A stretch of DNA of 6,583 nt from positions 1 through 6,583 of the forward strand of contig CAILKC010000015.1 of the NCBI GenBank assembly GCA_903834675.1, read 5' to 3'. The notes beneath the pieces are model-generated. The model made no database searches, was not told the DNA's origin, and saw only the letters and a list, made by a program, of their open reading frames with translations. The position numbers were made by a program, and so were the translations under genes. Of the stretch, positions 1-6,211 are shown one piece after another; position 1 is the stretch's first letter; each line of letters starts with the position of its first letter. The DNA comes from an uncultured Victivallales bacterium. GTDB lineage: Bacteria > Verrucomicrobiota > Lentisphaeria > Oligosphaerales > JAFGRS01.

Positions 1-34
1 CGCCCCGGCAGGGCTCAATCTCGTTTTGGATTCC

Positions 35-262
35 ATTCCCAGGGCGGTGCCCAGGGCTGAGGAATAGCCGCGCTTTCAGCGCTCCGCGGCGTCTGGCATT
101 CGCGACACGTTCCGCCGGAAGTCTCCTCCAAGAGTCAAGGGACCCGTTCTGCTCGCCGGACGCGGAGACGATCGAAACAAGAACCGACCTGTGCAATAAG
201 AGAGTCCGTCTGAAGCGCTGAAGGCGCGCTGCCATACCAGCCCAGGGCAACGCCCTGGGAAT
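35..262. repeat. REPIN-like pair of inverted REP-type palindromes
   Basis: Two 49-bp units, 35-83 and 214-262, lie head-to-head as imperfect inverted copies, with about 40 of 49 positions matching when one is reverse-complemented. Each starts at its outer end with a short palindrome. The right one is exact: CCCAGGGC, a 3-nt loop, then GCCCTGGG (241-259). The inner ends share AGCGCT. The 130-bp spacer (84-213) shows nothing recognisable. Paired inverted palindromes of this size are typical of REP doublets (REPINs) moved by RAYT-type transposases acting elsewhere in the genome; that is established for REPINs, and its application here is inference. No RAYT gene is visible in the window. Read on the minus strand, the right unit gives the peptide QGVALGWYGSAPSAL, a repeat-derived shadow rather than a protein domain. 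Confidence 0.6.
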
Positions 263-464
263 AGATCGGTAACCCCGTCGTGTCTGTCCACACCCAGCTT
301 GTATGCGCGGGCGCCTCCGCTGAAACGTATTCGTTCGTCCCCAGCGGCATGGCCACGCGGTAGAGGTTACGCCCGCAGCGGACGGGGTCGCCGCGCTGCA
401 GGCGGATGCCTTGGTGCCAGTCCGTCCAGGCGCCGGGGGCGCAGGTCAGTTCCGTAGGTGGTGA
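135..464 (-). pseudogene. Remnant of a broken gene, possible carbohydrate-binding-like tail
   Basis: An open frame runs on the minus strand from just after an in-frame TAG (465-467) to a TGA at 135-137. Its only ATG (354-356) has no convincing ribosome binding site. Its first codons (437-464) lie inside the arm of the large palindrome, and its last third (262 down to 135) reads through a REP-like unit, so only about 58 codons (263-436) are unique sequence. That part contains WTDWHQGIRL, GDPVR, NLYRV and APAHTSWVW. The spacing of Trp, Gly-Asp-x-Val, Tyr and a later Trp loosely recalls small CBM5/12-like or phage-tail-like carbohydrate-binding modules. I read it as the end of a larger secreted protein whose upstream part was lost where the palindrome now begins. 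The family resemblance is weak; chance open frame in GC-rich DNA is the alternative. Confidence 0.3.
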
Positions 465-487
465 CTACTCTGGTCCTGGGTTTCAGG

Positions 488-540
488 AAACGGCGAGACG
501 GGGAAACGGGGAAACGGCGAGACGGGGAAACGGCGACTGG
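488..540. repeat. 16-bp tandem repeats in the left arm of the palindrome
   Basis: The unit AAACGGCGAGACGGGG occurs at 488-503 and 512-527. A half unit AAACGGGG lies between them (504-511), and AAACGGCGACTGG follows (528-540). The mirror tract in the right arm (773-809) has one 16-bp unit fewer, which suggests slippage or unequal exchange in one arm after the palindrome formed. The purine-rich strand asymmetry (GA and G runs, pyrimidine runs in the right arm) continues to about 582. Confidence 0.8.
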
Positions 541-592
541 AGGAGACGGAGAGAGAGAGACTGGCGGAGAGGAAAACAGGGTTCGGGACCGC

Positions 593-706
593 GGCCGGAC
601 CTACCGGAATGAGACTTGCCGCCGCGGTTCCCATTTCGATCCGGCGCGTCCCGGCCGGATCGGAATCGGACCCGCGTCGGCACGTCTCATTCCGGTAGGT
701 CCGGCC
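593..706. repeat. Inner core of the palindrome with apical GATCCGGC hairpin
   Basis: A 23-bp exact inverted repeat (593-615 and 684-706) encloses an apex with a second stem: GATCCGGC at 638-645 pairs with GCCGGATC at 654-661 around an 8-nt loop. The apex and its right flank (638-678) recur at 6494-6534 with only two substitutions (650 C to A, in the loop; 667 C to G, in the flank), leaving the stem intact. This makes the core the best conserved part of the repeat family seen here. Confidence 0.8.
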
Positions 707-772
707 CCAGCCGGGGATCCTGCTGACCCTGAACCCTGTTTTCCTCTCCGCCAGTCTCCCAGTCCGTCTCAT

Positions 773-809
773 CCAGTCGCCGTTTCCCCGTTTCCCCGTC
801 TCGCCGTTT
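773..809. repeat. Mirror tandem-repeat tract in the right arm of the palindrome
   Basis: This is the reverse complement of the left-arm tract: 773-785 mirrors 528-540, then CCCCGTTT (786-793), then CCCCGTCTCGCCGTTT (794-809). It carries one full 16-bp unit against two in the left arm. Confidence 0.75.
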
Positions 810-877
810 CCTGAACCCCAGGACCTGAGTAGTCACCCCCAACGGAGCTGACTTGCGCCCGCCGCCCCGCCTGAATC

Positions 878-906
878 TTGTCTCTGCTCCACGACGGCGC
901 TATCTT
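878..906 (+). promoter_or_regulatory. Candidate sigma70-type promoter for the 987-2765 gene
   Basis: TTGTCT (878-883) and TATCTT (901-906) are separated by exactly 17 bp, and each matches the housekeeping consensus at four of six positions. It lies just outside the right end of the palindrome and about 80 bp before the chosen ATG. Such weak matches also occur by chance, and the organism's sigma factor preference is unknown. Confidence 0.35.
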
Positions 907-916
907 CTGTCCGTCC

Positions 917-935
917 CTGGGAAGTTGTTCCCCAG
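917..935 (+). promoter_or_regulatory. Small inverted repeat in the gene leader
   Basis: CTGGGAA (917-923) and TTCCCCAG (928-935) form a short stem with one bulged C and a 4-nt loop, just downstream of the candidate -10 box. The position would suit an operator or a leader hairpin. There is no supporting second site. Confidence 0.2.
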
Positions 936-986
936 CCGTTTTCCTTGGTGGTGGCCTTCGCCTCGCGCCCGGGTCATGCCCTCTCC

Positions 987-2765
987 ATGAAAATGCCACG
1001 CACACTCACCTGCTGCCGTAGGCTTCTTTTTCCCCTGCTGTTTTTGCTGGCCGGGGTGCTGGGGGCCTGGATGGCCGTCAGTGGCGACAGCGTGACGGTG
1101 GACGAGTATGTGCATCTGCCAGCCGGGGCCTATGCTCTGCACACAGGGCATTTTCAGTTGCAGCGCAAGAGTCCGCCACTGGCGCGGATGTGGGCGGCCC
1201 TGCCCGCGGTGCTGGGTGCCGCGGTCATCCCTGACGAGGCCTGCTGGACGCAGTTCTCCGGGGGGTGGGATGGCTGGATCTACGGGACGGCGTTCCAGCT
1301 TCGCAACCTGCCTGCCTATGACCGGCTGTACAGCCTGGGCCGACTGCTGAACGGCCTGTGGCTCATCCCCTTGGGCTTGGCTCTCTTTCTCTGGGCTGAG
1401 CGTTTGTTTGGGCGGCGGAGTGCCTGGGCGCTGCTGGTCATGCTGGTCTTCTCGCCGACCTTCTTGGCGCACGGTCCGCGGGTGACCACGGATCTCGCGG
1501 CGACGACCTGTTTCGTTCTCTATGTGTGCCTGTTACGTCGGATCCTATGGCGCGAGGGTGGGATGGGCTGGAGCCTGGCGCTGGGGGTAATTCTGGGGGT
1601 GGGGTTGCTGGTTAAGCTCAGCCTGGTTCTGGCGCCCTTGGTCGGCCTGAGCATCCAGGCCGGGATACTGCTCTGTGAAGGCAGCGGCAACGGCCGCGAG
1701 AGAGGCGGTGGTCGGCAGCGGCTGCTCCGGCACGGTGGCCTGCTGCTGCGGAGCCAGGTGTTGCCGTTGGCCGTGGCGGTGCTGCTGATCAACGCGCTCT
1801 ACCGGTTCCAGGGGAGCGGCCGGGCGCTGGGGTCGTATACCTTCGAGAGTCAGGCGCTGCAACGGCTGGGGAGTACGCTGCCGGGCTTCCTGCCGGTCCC
1901 CCTGCCGAGCGACTACGTGCTGGGCTTTGATGGCCAGAAGCGCGATGCCGAAACCGGCGAGTTCCCCGCCTATCTGCTGGGTAAGTGGTCCACCGGCGCC
2001 CTGCGCTCCTATTTCCCCCTGACGCTGCTGACCAAGACCCCGCTGGCCCTGCCGATTCTGCTCGGCCTCGGCCTGCTGGCCATCCTCGCCTCGGCCGCGA
2101 CCCGGCGAGCGCCGGAACTGCTGTTTGTAGCACTTCCGCCGGCGCTGCTCTTGGCGGTCATGGTCACCGGCAATCACCTCTACATTGGCATCCGCTACTG
2201 CCTGCCGATCCTGCCGTTTCTGTTTCTGTTGGCGGCCGCAGCGTTCCGCGACGGCGTTTCGCGGCGCGAGCGGCTGGTCCGCCGAGTTGCGTGGGTCCTG
2301 CTGCTGAGCTGGGTGGTATCGACCGTCTCGCAGTATCCTTACTATCTGGCGTACTTCAACGAGGCGGCCCGGGGTCCCGGTCTCGCCGGCGAGGTGCTGC
2401 TGGACTCCAATCTCGACTGGGGACAGGACCTGAAACGCCTGGGCGCCTTTGTTGAAGCGCAGCGCATACCCATGGTGTATCTGGCGTATTTTGGCCATGT
2501 TTGGCCGCAGCAGTACGCGATTCCGGCGGCGCCGCCGCCAAACGGTCCGGTGGAGGGCTGGGTCGCCATCAGCATTTCCCTGCTCAAGGGCCAGGTCTAC
2601 GCCCGGACCTATCTGACCGGCGAGTTGGTGCCTCTGGGAGGTGAGCAGTTCGCCTGGCTGCGCGGCCTGACGCCGGTGGCAAAGGTCGGCCGGAGCATCC
2701 TGGTCTATCACCTCGGGCCGGGCGGGGTGGCGTTGCCGCTGGCAGGCGCCGCGCCGCGGCCGTAA
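987..2765 (+). CDS. GT-C fold glycosyltransferase, GT39-like (polyprenyl-phosphate-sugar dependent)
   Basis: Predicted 592-residue inner-membrane glycosyltransferase. Family members move a sugar from a polyprenyl-phosphate carrier to a lipid, protein or glycan on the outer face of the membrane. The first helix is about residues 13-32. The first outward loop has the acidic pair Asp39-Glu40 in VDEYVHLPAG, followed by SPPLARM (62-68), the counterpart of the usual HPPLAK motif. Next come RLLNGL (119-124) and HGPRVTTD (162-169), then about eight more hydrophobic segments, including one beginning GIRYCLPILPF (401-411). FNEA and DSNLDWGQDL (473-482) start the soluble C-terminal tail typical of this subgroup. 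Substrate and acceptor cannot be inferred. I chose ATG 987 because a basic stretch and hydrophobic helix follow at once; in-frame TTG 945 and GTG 948/951 would add 12-14 residues, and ATG 993 is also possible. None has a clear Shine-Dalgarno. The gene stands alone on this strand, and its last 58 bp overlap the convergent gene. Confidence 0.88.
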   Translation: MKMPRTLTCCRRLLFPLLFLLAGVLGAWMAVSGDSVTVDEYVHLPAGAYALHTGHFQLQRKSPPLARMWAALPAVLGAAVIPDEACWTQFSGGWDGWIYGTAFQLRNLPAYDRLYSLGRLLNGLWLIPLGLALFLWAERLFGRRSAWALLVMLVFSPTFLAHGPRVTTDLAATTCFVLYVCLLRRILWREGGMGWSLALGVILGVGLLVKLSLVLAPLVGLSIQAGILLCEGSGNGRERGGGRQRLLRHGGLLLRSQVLPLAVAVLLINALYRFQGSGRALGSYTFESQALQRLGSTLPGFLPVPLPSDYVLGFDGQKRDAETGEFPAYLLGKWSTGALRSYFPLTLLTKTPLALPILLGLGLLAILASAATRRAPELLFVALPPALLLAVMVTGNHLYIGIRYCLPILPFLFLLAAAAFRDGVSRRERLVRRVAWVLLLSWVVSTVSQYPYYLAYFNEAARGPGLAGEVLLDSNLDWGQDLKRLGAFVEAQRIPMVYLAYFGHVWPQQYAIPAAPPPNGPVEGWVAISISLLKGQVYARTYLTGELVPLGGEQFAWLRGLTPVAKVGRSILVYHLGPGGVALPLAGAAPRP

Positions 2766-4237
2766 GGGAGCGGCGGGCGGGCTTCCGTCCGGCTCGATTC
2801 GACCGCCGGAGCCGGGGCGAAAACCTGCTCAAGCAAGGCGGGATTTGGGTTCCAGGCGATCGCGAAGCACGGCTCGCCCAGCGGTCCGGGCGATTCGAGT
2901 TCATAGATCACGGCGGTAGGCTGGCCCGCGCGCCGGGCCGCGTCGACCCGTCGGGGGTACTCGGGCAGGCGGTCACGGGGGTCGCGCCAGCGCGCCAGCA
3001 CCCGTTCACGACTCTCGAACAGGATATTCCACTGCAGCATCGGGTCGAGGCAGTAAACGTGGCGGACGCCGCGGCTCTCCAGTTCTCGCACCATGGCATG
3101 GACCTGCTCGCGCCGCAGTCCTACGTCCTGTGGGGCAGGGCCATACACGCAGGGCGAGCGCATCTCGTTGGCCTGGATCAGTCCCCCCGAGAGCAGCAGC
3201 CCCGCAAGAGCGCCGACCTGCCAGCGGCTTGGCAGCGCGCTCGAGACCCGGGCCAGCGCCAGGCAACTGAGCGGGTAGAGCACCAGCAGGTGCCGGGGAA
3301 CCAGCAATGCCGGGTCAACCAGAACAACCACGGCCGCAGCGCTTAGGATCAGCCCCAGGAGCGGCCGGTCGTGGCGGGCGGCGAAGACCGTCGCCAGGGC
3401 GAACCCGACCAGCCACACGGCGGCCGCCAGCAGGTAGGCGGGCGGGGGCAGGCTGCGAGAGTTCAGATTGGGCGTGAACAGGGCCACCGCCAGGCGCGGC
3501 AAGGCGGCCAGGATCGCGCCGGGCTGAAAACGCGCCGCCGCCGGGTTCCACACGCTGCCCTCTCCCGGCCAGAGGAGGGCCATGGCCAGCAGCGAGAAAC
3601 CGACAAGCCACGCCAGAAAGACGAGACGTCGCCGGAGGCCGTCCGCCCGCACCACTGCGTCAAGGGCGAGGTAGCCAGCCAGCGGCAGAGCGATGGGGTG
3701 TGCGAATGCTGCCAGCGGGATGAGCGCCGCCGCCAGGGCGGGCGCGAGTTTCCTCTCACGCACCCACAGGATGGCCAGGCAACCGAGCACGGCGACCTGG
3801 TGTCCCCCGGCGACCTTCAGACTCCACTGCGCGCCCTGCGGTGAGAATCCGTACAGGGCTGCGGCCAGCAGGGCCGTGGACGGGCCGTAGCGGGCGCCGG
3901 CAACGGCGTACAGCAGAACCAGGCACAGCAACCAGAGCAGTAACCCGACGGCCTTGAGGGCTGTATCCGAGACCCCGAAGACGCCGAAGAGCAAGGCGGC
4001 CAGATGGACCTCAACCCCGGTTCCGGCCCCGTAGCGCACCCCGTAGGGATAGATCGGGTGAACCCCGCGCTCCAGAACGTGAACCGCCATGACGCCCTCA
4101 ACCGCCTCGTCCCCATCCGCCAGGCTCTGACTGGTCAGCAGCAGGGCCACCTTCAAGCCGATGGCCACGCACAAGAGCAAGCAGAGCACCTGCCGCCCGG
4201 TCAGCCGCCGCCAAGGATCCTTGAGCTGACAGCGCAC
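2708..4237 (-). CDS. GT-C-like multi-pass membrane glycosyltransferase, second gene of the operon
   Basis: Predicted 509-residue inner-membrane protein, probably a polyprenyl-phosphate-sugar glycosyltransferase. After one helix (about 17-34) the first outward loop holds DGDEAVEG, with Asp43-Glu44 in the usual catalytic position. YPYGVRYGAG and VEVHLAALLFGVFG follow, a pattern common in unclassified GT39-like proteins. About eleven hydrophobic segments run to roughly residue 354. The soluble tail (355-509) has LESRGVRHVY (ending at Tyr395) and FESRERV (407-413), a signature of the tail domain in such proteins. The GTG start is set by AAAGGAG five bases upstream. The open frame reaches back to an ATG at 4345, but that start would overlap the preceding gene by 98 bp and has no advantage. 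The spacing to the upstream gene implies co-transcription and translational coupling. The last residues, rich in Pro, Gly and Ala, are encoded antisense to the end of the convergent gene and may be a recent C-terminal extension. Donor and acceptor are unknown. Confidence 0.82.
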   Translation of the reverse strand: MRCQLKDPWRRLTGRQVLCLLLCVAIGLKVALLLTSQSLADGDEAVEGVMAVHVLERGVHPIYPYGVRYGAGTGVEVHLAALLFGVFGVSDTALKAVGLLLWLLCLVLLYAVAGARYGPSTALLAAALYGFSPQGAQWSLKVAGGHQVAVLGCLAILWVRERKLAPALAAALIPLAAFAHPIALPLAGYLALDAVVRADGLRRRLVFLAWLVGFSLLAMALLWPGEGSVWNPAAARFQPGAILAALPRLAVALFTPNLNSRSLPPPAYLLAAAVWLVGFALATVFAARHDRPLLGLILSAAAVVVLVDPALLVPRHLLVLYPLSCLALARVSSALPSRWQVGALAGLLLSGGLIQANEMRSPCVYGPAPQDVGLRREQVHAMVRELESRGVRHVYCLDPMLQWNILFESRERVLARWRDPRDRLPEYPRRVDAARRAGQPTAVIYELESPGPLGEPCFAIAWNPNPALLEQVFAPAPAVESSRTEARPPLPYGRGAAPASGNATPPGPR

Positions 4238-4242
4238 CTGTA

Positions 4243-4249
4243 CTCCTTT
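4243..4249 (-). promoter_or_regulatory. Shine-Dalgarno that fixes the GTG 4237 start
   Basis: AAAGGAG on the minus strand, five bases before the GTG. It overlaps the TAA stop (4248-4250) of the upstream gene, so a ribosome finishing that gene sits on this site. This is a classic arrangement for translational coupling, and it rules in a GTG start that ATG-based gene callers could miss. Confidence 0.8.
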
Positions 4250-6128
4250 ACTGCACGCGACATAGCCGGTAGCGGTCCGACTGCCAGAGGATGGCCAGCC
4301 GGCCCGATCCGGTAAGGGCGCCCAGAGCCTGGGCGAAGGGCACACAGCGGCTCAGGTACTCCGGCAGCAGGTCCGGACCTTCGGGCTCGGTAGCCAGCAG
4401 CACGTGGGTGATCCCCTGCTGTCGCAGCACAGACAAGATGGCCTCCGGAGTGGCGGCGAGCTCCGGCGGCGTGAACCGGCCCGCCTGAAAGAATGGGGTG
4501 CCGATCACCCCCTGACGGGGTAGGTACAACGTCCGATGCTCGAACAGGAGCAGAACCCGTGCTTCCGGCGGGGTCAAGACGCCCACCGCATCCATGGCCG
4601 GCAGGTACTTCCCGTAGGTTCCCGTGTTGATGAAATCCACCGCCGCCAGTCGGCCGAAGACCGTGCGCCAGGCGTGGACATAGTAGCCCGAATTCCCCAG
4701 CGGCAGGCTGAACAGGGTGAGCGCCGCCAGAACCCCTCCTGCCAGGCGTCGCACCCCCGGCGGCAGCCGCGCCAACCCTTCGCCCGCAAGCACGGTTGCC
4801 ACCAGCGCCGCGGGCACCAGAAACCGACTCTGCTGCGCCGTGGCGAACCAAAAGACATACAGGGCCGCGCCGATCCAGGCAGGAAACAGACAGAGCCACT
4901 CCGACCGCCGCGCCGCACAGACCACCGCCAGCAGAGCCAGGGCCAGAACCACGAGCCCCTGCCAACCGAACCCCCCCTCGAAGAGCTGCGGTCGCAGAGC
5001 CAGAAGCAGCGGGGCGCTGAAGAACCCGGCCACCGAGTGCAGGCCGAACCTGGCGCTGCCGATAGCGTGATGGTAGGCGCTCATGGCCAGTTCGGCCGGC
5101 GCAGCGGTGAACCAGGCGGCGAAATAGGGGTGCAGCGGGTTCCCCGTCAGCAGCCACGGTCGCAGGTAGAACGGCAGCGCGGTCGCGGCCGCCACCGCCA
5201 GATACACCGCCACGATGACCCCCAGCCGCGGCCGCAGCAGGCGCCGCCAGTGCAGGCCGTACCAGACAAGAGGGAGCAGGACCAGCACTGCCCCGGTCAA
5301 CTTGACTGCCGCCGCGCCGCCCGCGAGCAGCCCCAGGAGCAGGGCTCGACCCAGTTCGCTCGTGCTCGGGGCCACGGGCAGGACGCGTCGAAGCTGCAAC
5401 AGCATGAGGGTCAGAACCAGAACCACCATCTGGTCCACATAGGTGTCGGTGGCGCTCATCAGCACCGTGGCGCTGCTGGCGAAGGCGAGGGCCAACAGCA
5501 GCGCGTAGGATTGAGCCAGACGCTCCCGCAAAAGCAGATACAGCCCACTCAGCGCCAGCAGCCAGACCACGTACATGAGCAGCTGCGGCGCGATCAGCCC
5601 GTCCAGCGGCAGCAACAGCCAGAACCACAACTCGGCCAAAAGAGGGAAGCCGGAGTAGGGCAGGTCGGAATACACGGCGGGATAGCCGTCACCATGCCAG
5701 CGGCTGGGCACGGCAATGTGGTAGACCAAGGCATCCCAGCTCACCGGCGGACAGAGCGCCGCGCCCAGGGTGATCACGATCAACAGGCCCAAACCGGCCA
5801 CCACCAGCGGCGCCGCCCGCGGGTAGACGCCCTGCCGGAACGCGCTGCGCCCGGTGATCCACAGAGAGGGTATGGCCGCTGCCGCAACCGCCGCCAGATA
5901 CCAGAGGGTGGAGACCCGGCCAAAGGCGTGAAGCAGGCCCAGGACCATGCCCCCCCAGCCCACCACGATCATCCCTACCGTCAGCGCTACCAGAGCCCAC
6001 TCCCACGACAGGCGCGGTTCCCGGCGCCGCAGCACCGCCGCACCCATGCCAGCCGCGCCCAGCAGGAACCATCCCACCGCCGCGAGGGCGCTGAATACCG
6101 ACGATTGGGACTGCAGCCAGGCGCTCAT
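4248..6128 (-). CDS. Large GT-C-like membrane protein, first gene of the operon
   Basis: Predicted 626-residue inner-membrane protein of the kind usually labelled glycosyltransferase RgtA/B/C/D-like or hypothetical membrane protein. Three or four helices occupy residues 1-125. An outward loop then carries PPVSWDALVYHIAVPSRW (127-144), with Asp132 and His137 in the place of the catalytic acidic motif, followed by FPLLAEL (161-167). ATDTYVDQM (226-234) carries further conserved Asp residues (Asp228, Asp232). YLRPWLLTGNPLHPYF (321-336) and QQSRFLVPA (432-440) are well-known landmarks of this subgroup. The last 150 or so residues form a soluble tail with ARVLLLFEHRTLYLPR and a closing beta-rich segment. 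ATG 6128 is preceded by AGGGG eight bases upstream. The stop overlaps the next gene's ribosome binding site. Family members are thought to use polyprenyl-phosphate sugars, but few are characterised, so the exact reaction is inference. Confidence 0.82.
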   Translation of the reverse strand: MSAWLQSQSSVFSALAAVGWFLLGAAGMGAAVLRRREPRLSWEWALVALTVGMIVVGWGGMVLGLLHAFGRVSTLWYLAAVAAAAIPSLWITGRSAFRQGVYPRAAPLVVAGLGLLIVITLGAALCPPVSWDALVYHIAVPSRWHGDGYPAVYSDLPYSGFPLLAELWFWLLLPLDGLIAPQLLMYVVWLLALSGLYLLLRERLAQSYALLLALAFASSATVLMSATDTYVDQMVVLVLTLMLLQLRRVLPVAPSTSELGRALLLGLLAGGAAAVKLTGAVLVLLPLVWYGLHWRRLLRPRLGVIVAVYLAVAAATALPFYLRPWLLTGNPLHPYFAAWFTAAPAELAMSAYHHAIGSARFGLHSVAGFFSAPLLLALRPQLFEGGFGWQGLVVLALALLAVVCAARRSEWLCLFPAWIGAALYVFWFATAQQSRFLVPAALVATVLAGEGLARLPPGVRRLAGGVLAALTLFSLPLGNSGYYVHAWRTVFGRLAAVDFINTGTYGKYLPAMDAVGVLTPPEARVLLLFEHRTLYLPRQGVIGTPFFQAGRFTPPELAATPEAILSVLRQQGITHVLLATEPEGPDLLPEYLSRCVPFAQALGALTGSGRLAILWQSDRYRLCRVQ

Positions 6129-6136
6129 TCGGCGTA

Positions 6137-6141
6137 CCCCT
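6137..6141 (-). promoter_or_regulatory. Shine-Dalgarno for the ATG 6128 start
   Basis: AGGGG on the minus strand, eight bases before the ATG. It is moderate in strength and supports ATG 6128 as the start of the operon's first gene. Confidence 0.5.
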
Positions 6142-6182
6142 GGCCTGGTGATGAAGGTGATTCGATGACTGCGGCCCCAACT

Positions 6183-6211
6183 GTTCTAGCCTGGCGCCCA
6201 CGATTATTCAA
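6183..6211 (-). promoter_or_regulatory. Candidate sigma70-type promoter of the two-gene operon
   Basis: Read on the minus strand, TTGAAT (6206-6211) and TAGAAC (6183-6188) are 17 bp apart, each matching the consensus at four of six positions. The -10 box lies about 54 bp before the ATG. The surrounding 6203-6239 segment is the most AT-rich stretch near this gene start, which favours it slightly over chance. Confidence 0.35.

Larger units (their letters stand above)
437..860. repeat. Long near-perfect palindrome (MITE-like inverted-repeat element)
   Basis: The left arm, read rightward from 437, matches the reverse complement of the right arm read leftward from 860, with the axis near 649. In the outer 51 bp (437-487) I count 6 mismatches. 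The next blocks include 24 bp identical (488-511) and 20 bp identical (563-582). An inner stretch is an exact 23-bp inverted repeat (593-615 with 684-706). Weaker pairing extends to about 425 and 875. The arms differ by small insertions: the left has one extra 16-bp tandem unit, and the right has extra bases around 707-726. There is no open frame with protein character; frames on both strands translate to Arg/Gly/Glu-rich shadows. The size and symmetry fit a non-autonomous inverted-repeat element or a locus that would be transcribed into a very long hairpin. No target-site duplication is evident at either pair of boundaries. Confidence 0.85.

Noticed and set aside
488..809. Possible CRISPR array from the regular 16-bp repeats
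   Set aside because: Units are too short, nearly contiguous and without unique spacers, and no cas genes are present.
425..875. Target-site duplication flanking the palindrome
   Set aside because: Comparing the bases just outside 437/860 and outside 425/875 shows no direct repeat; the flanks continue as weak inverted rather than direct similarity.
945..986. Upstream start at TTG 945 (or GTG 948/951) for the GT39-like gene
   Set aside because: The extra residues have no conserved character, no Shine-Dalgarno precedes them, and ATG 987 gives the expected short basic N-terminus before the first helix. The choice remains uncertain.
406..1005. Several short open frames on both strands across the palindrome, with repeated Arg-Arg-Gly-Asn-Gly-Glu-Thr patterns
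   Set aside because: They are translations of the tandem repeats and appear symmetrically because the DNA is palindromic; no ribosome binding sites or domains support them.
1545..2711. A 388-codon open frame on the minus strand
   Set aside because: It is antisense to the GT39-like gene with Gln/Arg/Gly-rich composition and no recognisable domain; the sense frame has clear family motifs.
2789..2815. CCGGCTC...GAGCCGG stem as a terminator for the plus-strand gene
   Set aside because: The loop is 13 nt, no T-run follows, and it lies inside the coding region of the convergent gene.
4238..4345. ATG 4345 start for the operon's second gene
   Set aside because: It would overlap the preceding gene by 98 bp and add a non-conserved N-terminus, whereas GTG 4237 has an excellent ribosome binding site.
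4201..5628. A 475-codon open frame on the minus strand in another frame
   Set aside because: It overlaps the operon's first gene in a shifted frame and is Gly/Ala/Arg-rich without membrane helices or motifs.
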